A DNA stretch of 64,000 nt, taken from positions 1 through 64,000 of the forward strand of contig JAJYMB010000144.1 of assembly GCA_021787365.1 (NCBI GenBank). The letters are read 5' to 3'. The notes under the pieces were generated by a model that searched no databases, was not told the origin of the DNA, and was given only the letters and a program-made list of their open reading frames with translations. This DNA comes from Actinomycetes bacterium (GTDB lineage: Bacteria > Actinomycetota > Acidimicrobiia > Acidimicrobiales > Palsa-688). Position numbers and translations under genes: made by a program. This document shows, piece by piece, positions 19,102 through 28,911 of this stretch (within the stretch, counting starts at the first letter, position 1; every line of letters begins with the position of its first letter).

Positions 19102-20544
19102 GTGCATAAGAAGCCGCGGGAGATCTTCGACAGGGAGAGAGAATGGTCAGCGCTCGACGAGTTCGTTTCGGGACCCACACCTCATGCGACGCTCGGGCTC
19201 GTCTACGGCCGGCGACGTCAGGGGAAGACCATGCTTGTCGAGTTCCTCTGCCAAGTGGCGGGCGGGTTCTACTTTTCTGCGCTCGAGCAATCGTCGGCGC
19301 AAAACCTGGTCGCGCTGGGCCAAGCGCTCGCGAGCTACCGAAAGCTCGGGGCGGCATTCGCCTTGAGCGGGTGGGCGGAGGCGGTCGAGCAAGTCCTCGC
19401 TCTCGGGAGTGGCAACGAGCCGCTCCCCATCGTGCTCGACGAGGTACCGTACCTGCTTTCGGTCGCGCCAGAGTTGCCTTCCCTCCTCCAAGCCGCTTTG
19501 AGCCCGGCTCGCCGGCGCCAGTACAGGTCGCGGGTCATCCTGTGCGGCTCTGCCTTCTCGGTCATGGCGAAGCTCACCACGGGCACCGCCCCTCTCCGGG
19601 GACGCGGCTCGGTCGAGCTCCTAGTACACCCGTTTGATTTCCGCCAGAGCGCCGACTTCTGGGGCCTACGGCCGCACTGGGAGCTCGCCTTCTACCACCA
19701 TGCCTTGTGCGGCGGGACGCCGGCCTATCGCGACTACGCGGCATCAGATCTCCCTGACCCCACCGCCGGCCTCGACCGCTGGGTGCTGCGCCACCTTCTC
19801 GACCCGACCAGCGCCTTTTACCGGGAAGGCCGGGTACTCCTCTCGGAGGAACGCTCGCTGGCCGAACCCCAGCTCTACCTTTCAGTGCTGGCTGCAGCTG
19901 CAGCAGGCCGTACCCGACCTTCGGAGATTGCGGCCACTCTCGGGCGCAAAGAAACTTCTTTGAGCCGCGCCCTCGCCGTGCTCGAGGAGACCCAGCTACT
20001 GGCCCGGGTGCCGGACCCTCTTCGCGCCCGGCGTTCCACCTATGAAGTGGCTGAGCCGATAATCCGCTTTTATCAACTTGTCATCGCGCCCAACGAAGCC
20101 CGCTTGGGCCGCCGTTTGGGCCAAGCGGTCTGGGCTGAGGTGGCGGCGACGGTGCGTTCCCGTATTTACGGGCCTCATCTGGAGACACTTGCTCGGGAGT
20201 GGGTCGGCTTCTACGCCTCGCCCGAGACAACCGGTGGCCCGCCGGCCCGAGTCGGGCGTACCGAAGTCCCTTGCCCCGAGCACCGTGTACACCACGAGGT
20301 GGACGTGGTCACCTTGTCTGGCGACCGAGTTGTCAGCCTTGGCGAGGTAAAGGCGGGCAACCAGCCGGTACCTGTGGACGAGCTCTCCCGGCTCGTACAC
20401 CTGCGCGACCTCCTGCCTCGGGCGAGCGGTGCACGCCTGCTCCTGTTCTCCCTGGCCGGCTTCGACGACGACCTCGAGAAAGCCGCCCGCCAGAACGGGG
20501 CCGTCGAACTCGTGGACCTCGAGCGCCTCTACACCGGCTCGTGA
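19102..20544 (+). CDS. ATPase of the archaeal ATPase_2/DUF234 type
   Basis: 'VYGRRRQGKTMLVEFL' P-loop, 'PIVLDEVPYL', 'ILCGSAFSVM', 'GGTPAYRDY'; C-terminal 'HHEVDVVTLSGDRVVSLGEVKAG' is PD-(D/E)XK-like. Confidence 0.85.
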   Translation: MHKKPREIFDREREWSALDEFVSGPTPHATLGLVYGRRRQGKTMLVEFLCQVAGGFYFSALEQSSAQNLVALGQALASYRKLGAAFALSGWAEAVEQVLALGSGNEPLPIVLDEVPYLLSVAPELPSLLQAALSPARRRQYRSRVILCGSAFSVMAKLTTGTAPLRGRGSVELLVHPFDFRQSADFWGLRPHWELAFYHHALCGGTPAYRDYAASDLPDPTAGLDRWVLRHLLDPTSAFYREGRVLLSEERSLAEPQLYLSVLAAAAAGRTRPSEIAATLGRKETSLSRALAVLEETQLLARVPDPLRARRSTYEVAEPIIRFYQLVIAPNEARLGRRLGQAVWAEVAATVRSRIYGPHLETLAREWVGFYASPETTGGPPARVGRTEVPCPEHRVHHEVDVVTLSGDRVVSLGEVKAGNQPVPVDELSRLVHLRDLLPRASGARLLLFSLAGFDDDLEKAARQNGAVELVDLERLYTGS

Positions 20545-20917
20545 CGACCGGCATCTTGGGCACCTTGGGCATCAGTCAAGGAGCGGGCGGGCGCGGTTCG
20601 CAAAGCCAGGCGGCTGTTGGTGCCGCCCAAAACGGCTCTGGTAGCACGGCCAGTCTGGGCGAAGGGCTCGTTTCCCGGTGCAGTTTGGCTTTCTGGGCGC
20701 GACCGCTGGCTTCATGGCGGCGCCGAGCGCACCCGCTACAGCAAATCGCACCCAGAAGGCCCGCACTGCGCTTTCGAGGGGCGGGGCCAAGTCGAGGCCA
20801 ACCGAGCCGCGCTGTCCCAGATCCTGCCAGCACTCGGACCACGTTGCCGGCGGTCCCGTGAAAGCCGCCGATATCAACCCGGGGCAAGACCACGCCGGCG
20901 AGCGCGACCAGAGCGTA

Positions 20918-21412
20918 CTACCGGTCTGGTGGCGAAAGGGAAAAGGGCTGCGGCCCTCCTAGCTCGCCGGCCCCCTGCTCGGCACCGCCGCCAGGCAGGC
21001 GCAAGAGCCGCCACTCCACTTTCCCTTGCTCGATGGCGGCACGAACCCGCCGCTCGCGCGCCGAGAGGGCGGAGCGGCCCGTCTTTACTTCGACGAACAC
21101 CACCCGGGTCACCTCCTCCCCCGAGTCGAGCCCGTCGAAGACCACGAAGTCAACCGGCGACCCAAGGAAACGGGCGTCGCGGGGGTTGAACTCGGCACAA
21201 AACCCAGGCAACAGCGGGGCCAAATGCTCCTGCACCTTGCCGCTCACCGTCATGTGGCTCCGGCTCAGGCTGTCCTGGCGCGCGGCCTTTATGTCTTCGT
21301 CGGTCCAGCGGTAACGGTCCCGGTGGGAACGCAGTTGGTAGCGCGCCTTCAAAACGAGCACCAGGGCCACCACCACGACCAGCGCGGCGGCTACGACGAG
21401 GGCCGAGTTCAT
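20918..21412 (-). CDS. Holliday-junction-resolvase-like endonuclease protein, membrane-anchored
   Basis: 'MNSALVVAAALVVVVALVLVLKARYQ...GFNPRDARFLGSPVDFVVFDGL...RVVFVEVKTGRSALSARERRVRAAIEQGKVEW': N-terminal TM plus VxFVExKTG motif. Confidence 0.75.
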   Translation of the reverse strand: MNSALVVAAALVVVVALVLVLKARYQLRSHRDRYRWTDEDIKAARQDSLSRSHMTVSGKVQEHLAPLLPGFCAEFNPRDARFLGSPVDFVVFDGLDSGEEVTRVVFVEVKTGRSALSARERRVRAAIEQGKVEWRLLRLPGGGAEQGAGELGGPQPFSLSPPDR

Positions 21413-21445
21413 GAACACATCTTGCCATGGGGGTGTGACGGGCCA

Positions 21446-21564
21446 CGCGCGAAAAACTGACCGATGTGCGCCGGCGGAAGCCACATCCACCGGGAACCTG
21501 CGCGTTTTCGCGCCAAAAACCTGTAGATGTGCGGTTGACGACTTCACATCGGTTGGTTTCTCGC
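21446..21564 (+). repeat. ~120-bp nested-palindrome repeat, copy A
   Basis: Closely similar (about 80+% by eye) to the reverse complement of 56954-57075. Confidence 0.9.
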
Positions 21565-21659
21565 ACGCCGGCACGCCCGCGCCTCGACTTGGCCGCCCCA
21601 GGCGCCACCAGGATCAGGCGAGGCAGCCTTCAGCCCTCTCCATTTCGCTGATCACGCGC

Positions 21660-23753
21660 TCATCGTGCCGGCGACAGCCTGATCGTATAAAAGCGCACCG
21701 TGACGCGGCCGTGGCCGCCGGCCCAGCCCCCGCCCTCCAACTCGAGCTGGCGCACCGCCGGCGGGGTGAAGGCCGGCGAGTACCCGAGCGAAGCAGGAGC
21801 CACGAGCACGTGCATGTCGCCGGCGGTGCTCGGCACAAACCGGTAAGCCTGGCGCCGGCCTCCGCCCTGCCCGGCGCCGGCGCGGACCACGATCGACACC
21901 GCCGGCGGCTTCAATAAAAGACCCTCGACTCTCGAGATGAGCGGCAATCCAAACGAAAACCGAGCTGCCACCAGCTGGCCGCTCACCTCGGGCACCGCGA
22001 CGGGCTCCCCGAAGTGCACCCGGGCGGTACCGACCAGGCGGGCCGGGCCGCAACGGTCGTGCACTCGTCCGAGCACCTGCCACGGGCCGGCGGCAGCGAG
22101 CTGGGTGTAATGGCAGTACATGGACAAGAGGGTCGCCGGGGGGCTCATCCAGGGGTCACTGCCCTCGATCACCTGCGCCGGGTCGTACACGATGCGCTCA
22201 GGGGCTCGCGCCGAAGCCAAGAACTTCGAGCCCAGGCCGTCCAGGTAGGTCGTGTACGCGCTGTAGCCCTGGAGCACGGGCTCGGGGTCCCAATCGAGCT
22301 GAGGGTAGAGGTAAGCCGCCGCTGCCTCTGCCGGCTCGATGGCGACGCTCCGGCCCTTGATGAGCGAAAGCGCGCTGGCCGGCAGGCCGTTGCCGGCGGC
22401 AAGGAGGTGGGTGCTGAGGCCCGCCTGCGCCGGCGGGAAGCCGCCCAGGCCGAGGGCCACCCGCAGGTCCGTAACCAGGGCGGCCGTGCTGGCGCCGGGA
22501 GAATGGAGCTGCGCCGGCGGCGCGCCCGCGGCCACGCACGCCAAAGAGGCGGCGACCGCCAGGGCACCCGCCTGCACGAAGACGTACCGCCGGCCCACGC
22601 GTGCCAGGGCGATCGCCACCAGCGCCAGCCCGAAGAACGTGAGGTCGTGGGTGTCGTGGCGCACGAACCCCTCCTTCAGGACGGCCCACGTCCAACCGGC
22701 GAGCGAGACAGCGAGAGCTACCTGCCTCACGCGCTCGGCCCGGCCGCGAGTGCCCCCCCGGCGCGCGTTCCCCCGGCTGCCGTGCAGAAGACGCCTTCCT
22801 TCACCTCCGGGCACTCCTTTCCCAACCGGGCCAACATCGCCTGTCGTGGCACCAAGTGGCACGTCCCGGTCCACCCGGGCCAGGGACGAGCCGGCGGAGA
22901 GGTAGAAGACCAGCCCGAGCAGCACGAGCACGACCACGGCGAAGTAGTCCTCAGCTCGGCGGCCCACAGAGAGGCTCATCGCCGAGGTGTAGCCGGCAGC
23001 TACCGAGAACGAGGCCCTGAAGTAGCCGGGCAGGTTGGCGAAGCCCTGGCCGGCGCCAGCCCACGCCACCGCCAACGCGCCGGCCAGGGCACCGACGCCG
23101 GCCGCCGCCCGCCGAAGCGCCCGCGCCCCGTACGCCGCGCCCTCTGCCACGACCGCTACGGTCAAAAGCCCGCAGGACACAAGCCCGTCGTTGAACTTGA
23201 CGAGGAGCGCGAAGCCCGCCAGCGCCCCGAGCACGACGACCGCAGCTTGGCGCCGGCCTGCCTTCTCCGAACCGAGCGCCACAAGGGCAAGGCCGAGCGC
23301 GGCCGCGCTCAACAAGTCGGCATAGCCGGTGTGGCTGTTCGCCACGGCAAGGGCCAACCACGCGACGACACCGGCAGGCACGAGCCCCCAGGCCGGCCGT
23401 GCTGCCCCCACCACGAGCGCGCCCAACCCCCAACTGACGGCGAAGGCGAACAGCACGGCGAGGAAAACTGTGAGCCGGTAGAAGGGCAAGACGGTGTCGA
23501 CCAGCCCGTACGGGCCGAAGGTGAAAATGATCCCCGGGCCCCACTGAAGGTGCCGCTCGAAGCCCTGGGCCAACCCAGCCTGCCATGACGGGTCGAGCCC
23601 GGGCGCCACCTTGGCCCAAGCTGAGGTCCTCCAGGACAAGACCGTCGCGACCAGGCTCACGCCCGCCACCGCCGGGGTGCCGGCCAGCCAAACGAACCTG
23701 TGGCGCTGCGCCGGAGGGGCCGGGGCCTCCCGGTCGGCCTCCGAGCGGGCCAC
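21660..23753 (-). CDS. large multi-pass membrane protein
   Basis: Hydrophobic ORF; GTG start at 23753 inferred because the upstream GT2 gene ends at 23762. Confidence 0.7.
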   Translation of the reverse strand: MARSEADREAPAPPAQRHRFVWLAGTPAVAGVSLVATVLSWRTSAWAKVAPGLDPSWQAGLAQGFERHLQWGPGIIFTFGPYGLVDTVLPFYRLTVFLAVLFAFAVSWGLGALVVGAARPAWGLVPAGVVAWLALAVANSHTGYADLLSAAALGLALVALGSEKAGRRQAAVVVLGALAGFALLVKFNDGLVSCGLLTVAVVAEGAAYGARALRRAAAGVGALAGALAVAWAGAGQGFANLPGYFRASFSVAAGYTSAMSLSVGRRAEDYFAVVVLVLLGLVFYLSAGSSLARVDRDVPLGATTGDVGPVGKGVPGGEGRRLLHGSRGNARRGGTRGRAERVRQVALAVSLAGWTWAVLKEGFVRHDTHDLTFFGLALVAIALARVGRRYVFVQAGALAVAASLACVAAGAPPAQLHSPGASTAALVTDLRVALGLGGFPPAQAGLSTHLLAAGNGLPASALSLIKGRSVAIEPAEAAAAYLYPQLDWDPEPVLQGYSAYTTYLDGLGSKFLASARAPERIVYDPAQVIEGSDPWMSPPATLLSMYCHYTQLAAAGPWQVLGRVHDRCGPARLVGTARVHFGEPVAVPEVSGQLVAARFSFGLPLISRVEGLLLKPPAVSIVVRAGAGQGGGRRQAYRFVPSTAGDMHVLVAPASLGYSPAFTPPAVRQLELEGGGWAGGHGRVTVRFYTIRLSPAR

Positions 23754-23761
23754 CCCGGCGT

Positions 23762-24577
23762 CTAGCCCGGGCCGGCTGCGGGCGCGGGCGTGCTCGCCTC
23801 TGTCCCGTAGATGCTGCGCCAGTCGAACACCACCGAGTGGTCGAGCTCGGAACGCCCGTCGTCGAAGTGCAGCCTGGCGGGATCTATTACCAAGCGCTCC
23901 GGCCACGAGCTCATGTTGTCGTAGTGGAAGTTGCTGCCGCCGCGGCGCAGCCCAGCGCGGTCCACTTGGAGCCGCCGGCGCATCTGGGCAGACGAACGCA
24001 TCGGGTAGTGCCGGAGGTTGAAATTGCGCGGGTAACGCTCGCCGGACGGCGGGTTGTGGTTGAACTCTCTGGTATTGGTGGCCGACGCCCGCCACGACCT
24101 GATGCGCGGCCCACAGTCGGGCCAAAGACAGTAGTGCCGGACCCGGAGAGGCGCGCTCGTCACGTCCGGGTCGTCAGCGGGGGTCCACCAGTAGTTGAAA
24201 TTGTTGAACTGGATCCAGTCGTAGGGGGAACCAACCACCTCTTCCAGCCATTCGGCATAGGTGCGGGCGCGGTCCGGGCCTTCCAAGAACTCGTCCTGGT
24301 CGGGCCAGGAAATCCAGTCGTAGCGCCCTACGTAGTCCTTAATCAGGTGCTCCGACATCGCCTGGTAGAGGCCGTAGAAGTCGAAGTCGCGCGGGACGCT
24401 CGCCAGCTCCACCAGCTCTCCTTGCAACCGGCGGAGCAGGTCGGGGGTCTCGTCGGTCGAGCCGTGGTCCCAGACGACCAGCTCGTGGCCCTGCTCGCGC
24501 AGGTACCGCACGGCGTCCTCCACGAGGTCCCCGTCGTTGTAACAGAGCAGGACGCCGAGCAGCCTGGGCCTTCCCAT
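23762..24577 (-). CDS. glycosyltransferase family 2
   Basis: 'GRPRLLGVLLCYNDGDLVEDAVRYLREQGHELVVWDHGSTDETPDLL', 'WISWPDQDEFLEG'. Confidence 0.85.
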   Translation of the reverse strand: MGRPRLLGVLLCYNDGDLVEDAVRYLREQGHELVVWDHGSTDETPDLLRRLQGELVELASVPRDFDFYGLYQAMSEHLIKDYVGRYDWISWPDQDEFLEGPDRARTYAEWLEEVVGSPYDWIQFNNFNYWWTPADDPDVTSAPLRVRHYCLWPDCGPRIRSWRASATNTREFNHNPPSGERYPRNFNLRHYPMRSSAQMRRRLQVDRAGLRRGGSNFHYDNMSSWPERLVIDPARLHFDDGRSELDHSVVFDWRSIYGTEASTPAPAAGPG

Positions 24578-24612
24578 CTGGGTAGAGGCTAGCTTCCGCT
24601 AACTTCGGTCCC

Positions 24613-25782
24613 ATGGACGGCCCCCAGCCGGCCGGCGTGGCCATAGTCGGCATGCACCGCAGCGGGACGAGCGCGGTGGCAGGCTTCCTCGCCCAGGCGG
24701 GTTACTTCGCCGGCAAGGACGACGAGCTGCTCCCGCCCCAGGAAGACAACCCGAAGGGGTACTTCGAGCGGGAGGACGTCAATGCGCTCAACGACGAACT
24801 GTTCGCTTCGCTCGGGGGCGCCTGGGAAAGGCCGCCGTCGCGCCAGCAGATAGCCGAAGCCGCCCCGGCGTGGACGGGCAGGATAGAGGGGCTCCTCGAC
24901 GGCCTCCGCGCCGGCGCCGCCGGTCGGCCCCTGGTACTGAAGGACCCCCGCGTCAGCCTGGCCCTGCCGGCGTGGACGCCCGCCGTAGGCGAGAGCCTGT
25001 GCTGGCTCGTCGTGGAGCGCAACCCCGTCGATACCGCCCTGTCGCTCCGCAAACGGGACGGGCGGCCGCTCTCGGTCGCCCTCGCCCTCTGGCAGCTCTA
25101 TTCGACCGAGCTGCTCGAGGGGTTGGCGGGCCGGCGCGTCCTCGTCGTCCACTACGACGACTTCGTCCGCCAGCCCGCCCAGGGAGGCGCCGCCCTCCTG
25201 GAGCGCCTGGGCGAGGTGCTGGCACCGGGCATGGCCGCGACGCTGGAGCCGGCCCGTGCCAAGGGGTTCGTCTCGGGGTCGATGCGCCACCATTCGACCG
25301 ACCTCGCCGGCCCTATCGCCGCCGAGACCATGACCTGCCTGCAGATGGACCTCGCCCGCTGGCTCGCGGCCCTGCCGACCGGTTGGGCCGAGCTCGAGCC
25401 GCCGGCCGAGCTTCGCCAGCAGCCCGAGAGCGCCCTCGTCGCGACAGCCGAGTACTACGACGCGATGGGCGACCGGCACGGCATAGAGACGGCCTACGAC
25501 ACCGAGCGCCACCGGGCGCTCCACTTCGAACAAGCCACCGAGTTGAAGGACCGCCACATCGCCAACATCGAAGCCGCTCTGGAGGCGGCGGCCAAGCGGG
25601 CCGAGTCCGACGAGGAGCGGGTGGGCCAGCTGGAGGCGGAGGTGCGCCGGCTCGAGGAGGACAACACCGCTCTCCGCGAGGAGTTGCGCCGGCTCCGCGA
25701 GGACGGCCTGGCCGCCGCCAGCAACCTCTTCACATTGGCGAAGCGCAGCTTGTCCGGCCGCGCCGGCGGGTCATTCTTGTAG
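24613..25782 (+). CDS. sulfotransferase family protein with C-terminal coiled coil
   Basis: 'VAIVGMHRSGTSAVAGFLAQAGYFAG...VLKDPRVSLALPAW...VERNPVDTALSLRKRD' PAPS-binding motifs. Confidence 0.85.
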   Translation: MDGPQPAGVAIVGMHRSGTSAVAGFLAQAGYFAGKDDELLPPQEDNPKGYFEREDVNALNDELFASLGGAWERPPSRQQIAEAAPAWTGRIEGLLDGLRAGAAGRPLVLKDPRVSLALPAWTPAVGESLCWLVVERNPVDTALSLRKRDGRPLSVALALWQLYSTELLEGLAGRRVLVVHYDDFVRQPAQGGAALLERLGEVLAPGMAATLEPARAKGFVSGSMRHHSTDLAGPIAAETMTCLQMDLARWLAALPTGWAELEPPAELRQQPESALVATAEYYDAMGDRHGIETAYDTERHRALHFEQATELKDRHIANIEAALEAAAKRAESDEERVGQLEAEVRRLEEDNTALREELRRLREDGLAAASNLFTLAKRSLSGRAGGSFL

Positions 25783-25875
25783 ACGAAAACGGCCTATTTG
25801 ACCACTTACGTCTGCAAGAACGCGGTGGTGGGGCCGAGGGCGCCCTAGAGGCAACGCCGGCGGGCGAGCGAGGGT

Positions 25876-27105
25876 TCAGCGGGCGGCAGCCTCGTCGGGC
25901 GCCGCATGGCCGGCGACCAGGTCAGGGGCCCGCCGGGGGGCGAGGCACCACTCGACGAGCGGGCGGGCTACCACGTCCCATGTGTAGCGCCGGGCTAGGC
26001 CTGCAAAGCGTTCCCTCGGTGGAGGGTCGGCCAGCAGTTCGGCCAGGCCCCGCTCGATGGCACCCACGTCACCGGGGGCCACCGCCTTCCCCAAGCCGGC
26101 GGCCGCGACCTCCTCGGCCAGCACGTCGCCGCCGGTCAGGACCATGGGCAAGGCTGCCCAGATGTAGTCGAGCACCCTGGAACGGAACGAATAGCGCGTC
26201 TCCAGGTGGTCCAGGTGCGCGCTCACCGCGACATCTGCCTCCAGCAGGAGGTCGGCCCTGCGCCCGTAGGGCACCCACCCCTCGTTGAAAAAGACGTGCC
26301 TCCCGCTGAGGCCGAGCTTGCCCGCCAGCCGGCGCAATTCGGTGGCCGCGCGCATCTCGGGCACGGAGGGGTTGGGGTGGCCCATGCCCATAAAGACCAG
26401 GCGCACCTCGGGCACTGTGACGGCCAGGCGGCCCACGGCGTGCACCACCGAGGCCGGGTCCAGCCAGTTGTAGACCCCGCCGCCCCAGAGGACGACCTTG
26501 TCCCTGGTGCCGATGCCGGGCAGCACACCGCGAAGCGCCGGCGCGCGGTGCACCGGCGGGTTGGCCGGGAGCCCGTAAGGGACGACCGCGACCAGCCGGG
26601 AAAGCGTGGGGTCGCCGGCACAGTTGTAAGGGTTGACTCGCCCGAGCGCGGCCAGGCTCCCGAGCCAGAAGTCCCGCTGGCGCTCGCTCGCGCAGGTGAA
26701 GAAGTCACCCCGCCGGAGAGCGACGTTCAGCACGCCGGCCTGGCGGGCGACCCGCCCGTCGTGCTCCGCCGGGCTCTCACCTCCGGCTTCGAGGTTCTCC
26801 AGGTGGTAGGGGTCGTAGATGTCCACTGCGACCGGCTTGTCCCCCCCACGCAGTTCGTCGGCCATGTACACGAGCGCGCTCGGGGCGAAGCAGGCCTCGG
26901 CCTCCCCCACCATCTCGGCCAGCGCCGGCCCGTACGCGAGGCGCAGGTCGGCGCTCGGGTGGGAACCTTCCACCGAGACCGTGCTGGCAAGGACCACGTC
27001 CACGTGGGCGGCCAGGGCCTCGGCCAGGTGCCACGCCCGGATGGCGGGGCCGGGCATCTCGGGACCGATCGGGTCGGTGGAGAGGACGAGGACGCGCCTT
27101 CTCAC
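25876..27105 (-). CDS. glycosyltransferase (GT4-like)
   Basis: 'RRRVLVLSTDPIGPEMPGPAIRAWHLAEALA...VDIYDPYHLEN...VVLWGGGVYNWLDPASVVHAVGRL'. Confidence 0.85.
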   Translation of the reverse strand: MRRRVLVLSTDPIGPEMPGPAIRAWHLAEALAAHVDVVLASTVSVEGSHPSADLRLAYGPALAEMVGEAEACFAPSALVYMADELRGGDKPVAVDIYDPYHLENLEAGGESPAEHDGRVARQAGVLNVALRRGDFFTCASERQRDFWLGSLAALGRVNPYNCAGDPTLSRLVAVVPYGLPANPPVHRAPALRGVLPGIGTRDKVVLWGGGVYNWLDPASVVHAVGRLAVTVPEVRLVFMGMGHPNPSVPEMRAATELRRLAGKLGLSGRHVFFNEGWVPYGRRADLLLEADVAVSAHLDHLETRYSFRSRVLDYIWAALPMVLTGGDVLAEEVAAAGLGKAVAPGDVGAIERGLAELLADPPPRERFAGLARRYTWDVVARPLVEWCLAPRRAPDLVAGHAAPDEAAAR

Positions 27106-27263
27106 CGGCCCTGCCCGGCTCTGCCTGCCGGCCCGCCTGGCGACCTCAGCCCCGCGCCTGCCCCCAGGGCAGGGCCCCCATCCCCGCCCGGGGCCGTTAC
27201 GCTGCGACCCGTGGTTGCCGCCATCGCCGTGAGGTTAGCCGGCTGCGCCCCTGGGGCCCGGCA

Positions 27264-28658
27264 ATGAGCCGGGTCCTCGTCGTGACCGCGGACGTCTTGC
27301 GGGAGCAGATGGCCGGGCCTGCCATGCGCGCCTGGCACATGGCGTCCCGCCTCGCCAGGGAGAACGAGGTCCGGCTCCTCACGACCTCGCCTTACTGCGA
27401 GCTCGTCGGCGAAGGCTTCGAAGCCAGAGCGGCCTCCCCTGAAGCGCTCGCCGAGGCGGTCCGCTGGAGCGAGGTCATGGTCCTCCAGGGCTACGTCACG
27501 CACCACAACCCGTGGCTCCTAGAGAACGACCGCGTGACCGTGTTCGATGTCTACGACCCGCTCCACCTGGAGACCCTCGCGCTCACCCAGGGCAACCCCG
27601 GGCCGGTCCGGGACGCGCACGTGCGGGTGTCGATCGAGACCCTGAACCACCAGCTGGAGCGGGCCGACTTCCTGATATGCGCCACAGAACGCCAGCGCGA
27701 CCTCTTCATCGGCCAGCTCTGCGCCCTCGGGCGGGCAAACCCGCTCACCTACGACGAGGACCCGACGCTCCGCCGGCTGATCGACGTGGTCCCCTTTGGC
27801 CTCCCGGACCAGGGCCCGGTGCACCGCCGGCCGGCCCTGCGCGGAGTCGTCCCGGGCATCGGGCCCGACGACGACGTGATCGTGTGGGCGGGGGGGGTGT
27901 ACGACTGGTTCGACCCCCTCACGCTGGTGCGAGCGGTCGCCAGGCTGGCGGAGCGCCGGCCCACGGTCCGGCTGTTTTTCATGGGGATGCGCCACCCCAA
28001 CCCCGACGTGCCCGAGATGCGCATGGCGGGAAAGACCCGGGCGCTCGCCGAAGAACTGGGCGTTTCCGGCAAGAGCGTCTTTTTCAACGAAGGCTGGGTG
28101 GCCTACGACGACCGGGAGAACTTCTTGACCGAGGCCGACGTGGGCGTGACCGCGCACTTCGACAGCGCGGAGACCCGCTACTCGTTCCGGACCAGGTGCC
28201 TCGACTACCTCTGGGCGGCGCTGCCCGTCGTCACCACCGAGGGCGACGCCTTCGCCGCGCTGGTCGAAGGCGAGGGCCTTGGCTTCGCAGTCCCACCGGA
28301 AGACCCAGTCGCGCTGGAAGAAGCGCTCGCCCGCCTCTTGGAGGACAAGGAGCGCGCCGAGGGCTGCCGGGCCAAAGCGGTTCAGGTGCGCGAGCTGTAC
28401 CGGTGGTCGGTCGCACTGGAGCCCCTGGCCGAGTTTTGCCGCCGGCCGAGGCGGGCGCCCGACCTCCTGGCAGGGGGTTTTGGCGTTGGGGTGCCCGAGC
28501 CGGCGGCGGCTGCCGGCCCGCCCAGGCCAAGGACGGTCGTGGAACTCGCTCGCCACCACTACAAAGAAGGAGGTCTCGGCCAGGTGGCCAACCGAGTGGC
28601 CCAGAAGGCCTACCGGATAGCCACAGGCCGTGACAAGGGGTCTACGTCCAACTCCTGA
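27264..28658 (+). CDS. glycosyltransferase (GT4-like), paralogue of 25876-27105
   Basis: 'RVLVVTADVLREQMAGPAMRAWHMASRLA...FDVYDPLHLET...VIVWAGGVYDWFDPLTLVRAVARL...FFNEGWVAYDDR'. Confidence 0.85.
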   Translation: MSRVLVVTADVLREQMAGPAMRAWHMASRLARENEVRLLTTSPYCELVGEGFEARAASPEALAEAVRWSEVMVLQGYVTHHNPWLLENDRVTVFDVYDPLHLETLALTQGNPGPVRDAHVRVSIETLNHQLERADFLICATERQRDLFIGQLCALGRANPLTYDEDPTLRRLIDVVPFGLPDQGPVHRRPALRGVVPGIGPDDDVIVWAGGVYDWFDPLTLVRAVARLAERRPTVRLFFMGMRHPNPDVPEMRMAGKTRALAEELGVSGKSVFFNEGWVAYDDRENFLTEADVGVTAHFDSAETRYSFRTRCLDYLWAALPVVTTEGDAFAALVEGEGLGFAVPPEDPVALEEALARLLEDKERAEGCRAKAVQVRELYRWSVALEPLAEFCRRPRRAPDLLAGGFGVGVPEPAAAAGPPRPRTVVELARHHYKEGGLGQVANRVAQKAYRIATGRDKGSTSNS

Positions 28659-28911
28659 GGCCTACCTCGGCCCTCCAGTCCCCACTGACGAGCCCGTGCG
28701 GGGTCCCAACGGGAGCTACTTGGTGGTCCTCCAACCCGTCATCGCGCCGCCCCGCCGACCTCAGGTCCGTGTACGGGCGGAGGGCGCTCGAAGGTCAACC
28801 TGGGAACGCGGCCTGACCGGTGCCTCCGGCTCCAGGGGCGCCGGTGCCTGGCGGCGTGGCCGGCCAGGCCGGCTGAGGGCAGCCTCGGTTGATGGCGGCC
28901 GCCGGCCCGCT

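Noticed and set aside
22014-23588. 524-aa plus-strand ORF
   Set aside because: Antisense of a membrane-protein gene; Arg/His/Gly-rich with no domain-like text.
25776-25818. Intrinsic terminator after the sulfotransferase (CTTGTAGACG...CGTCTGCAAG)
   Set aside because: 23-nt loop, one non-Watson-Crick pair, no U tract and stop codon inside the stem; too weak to call.
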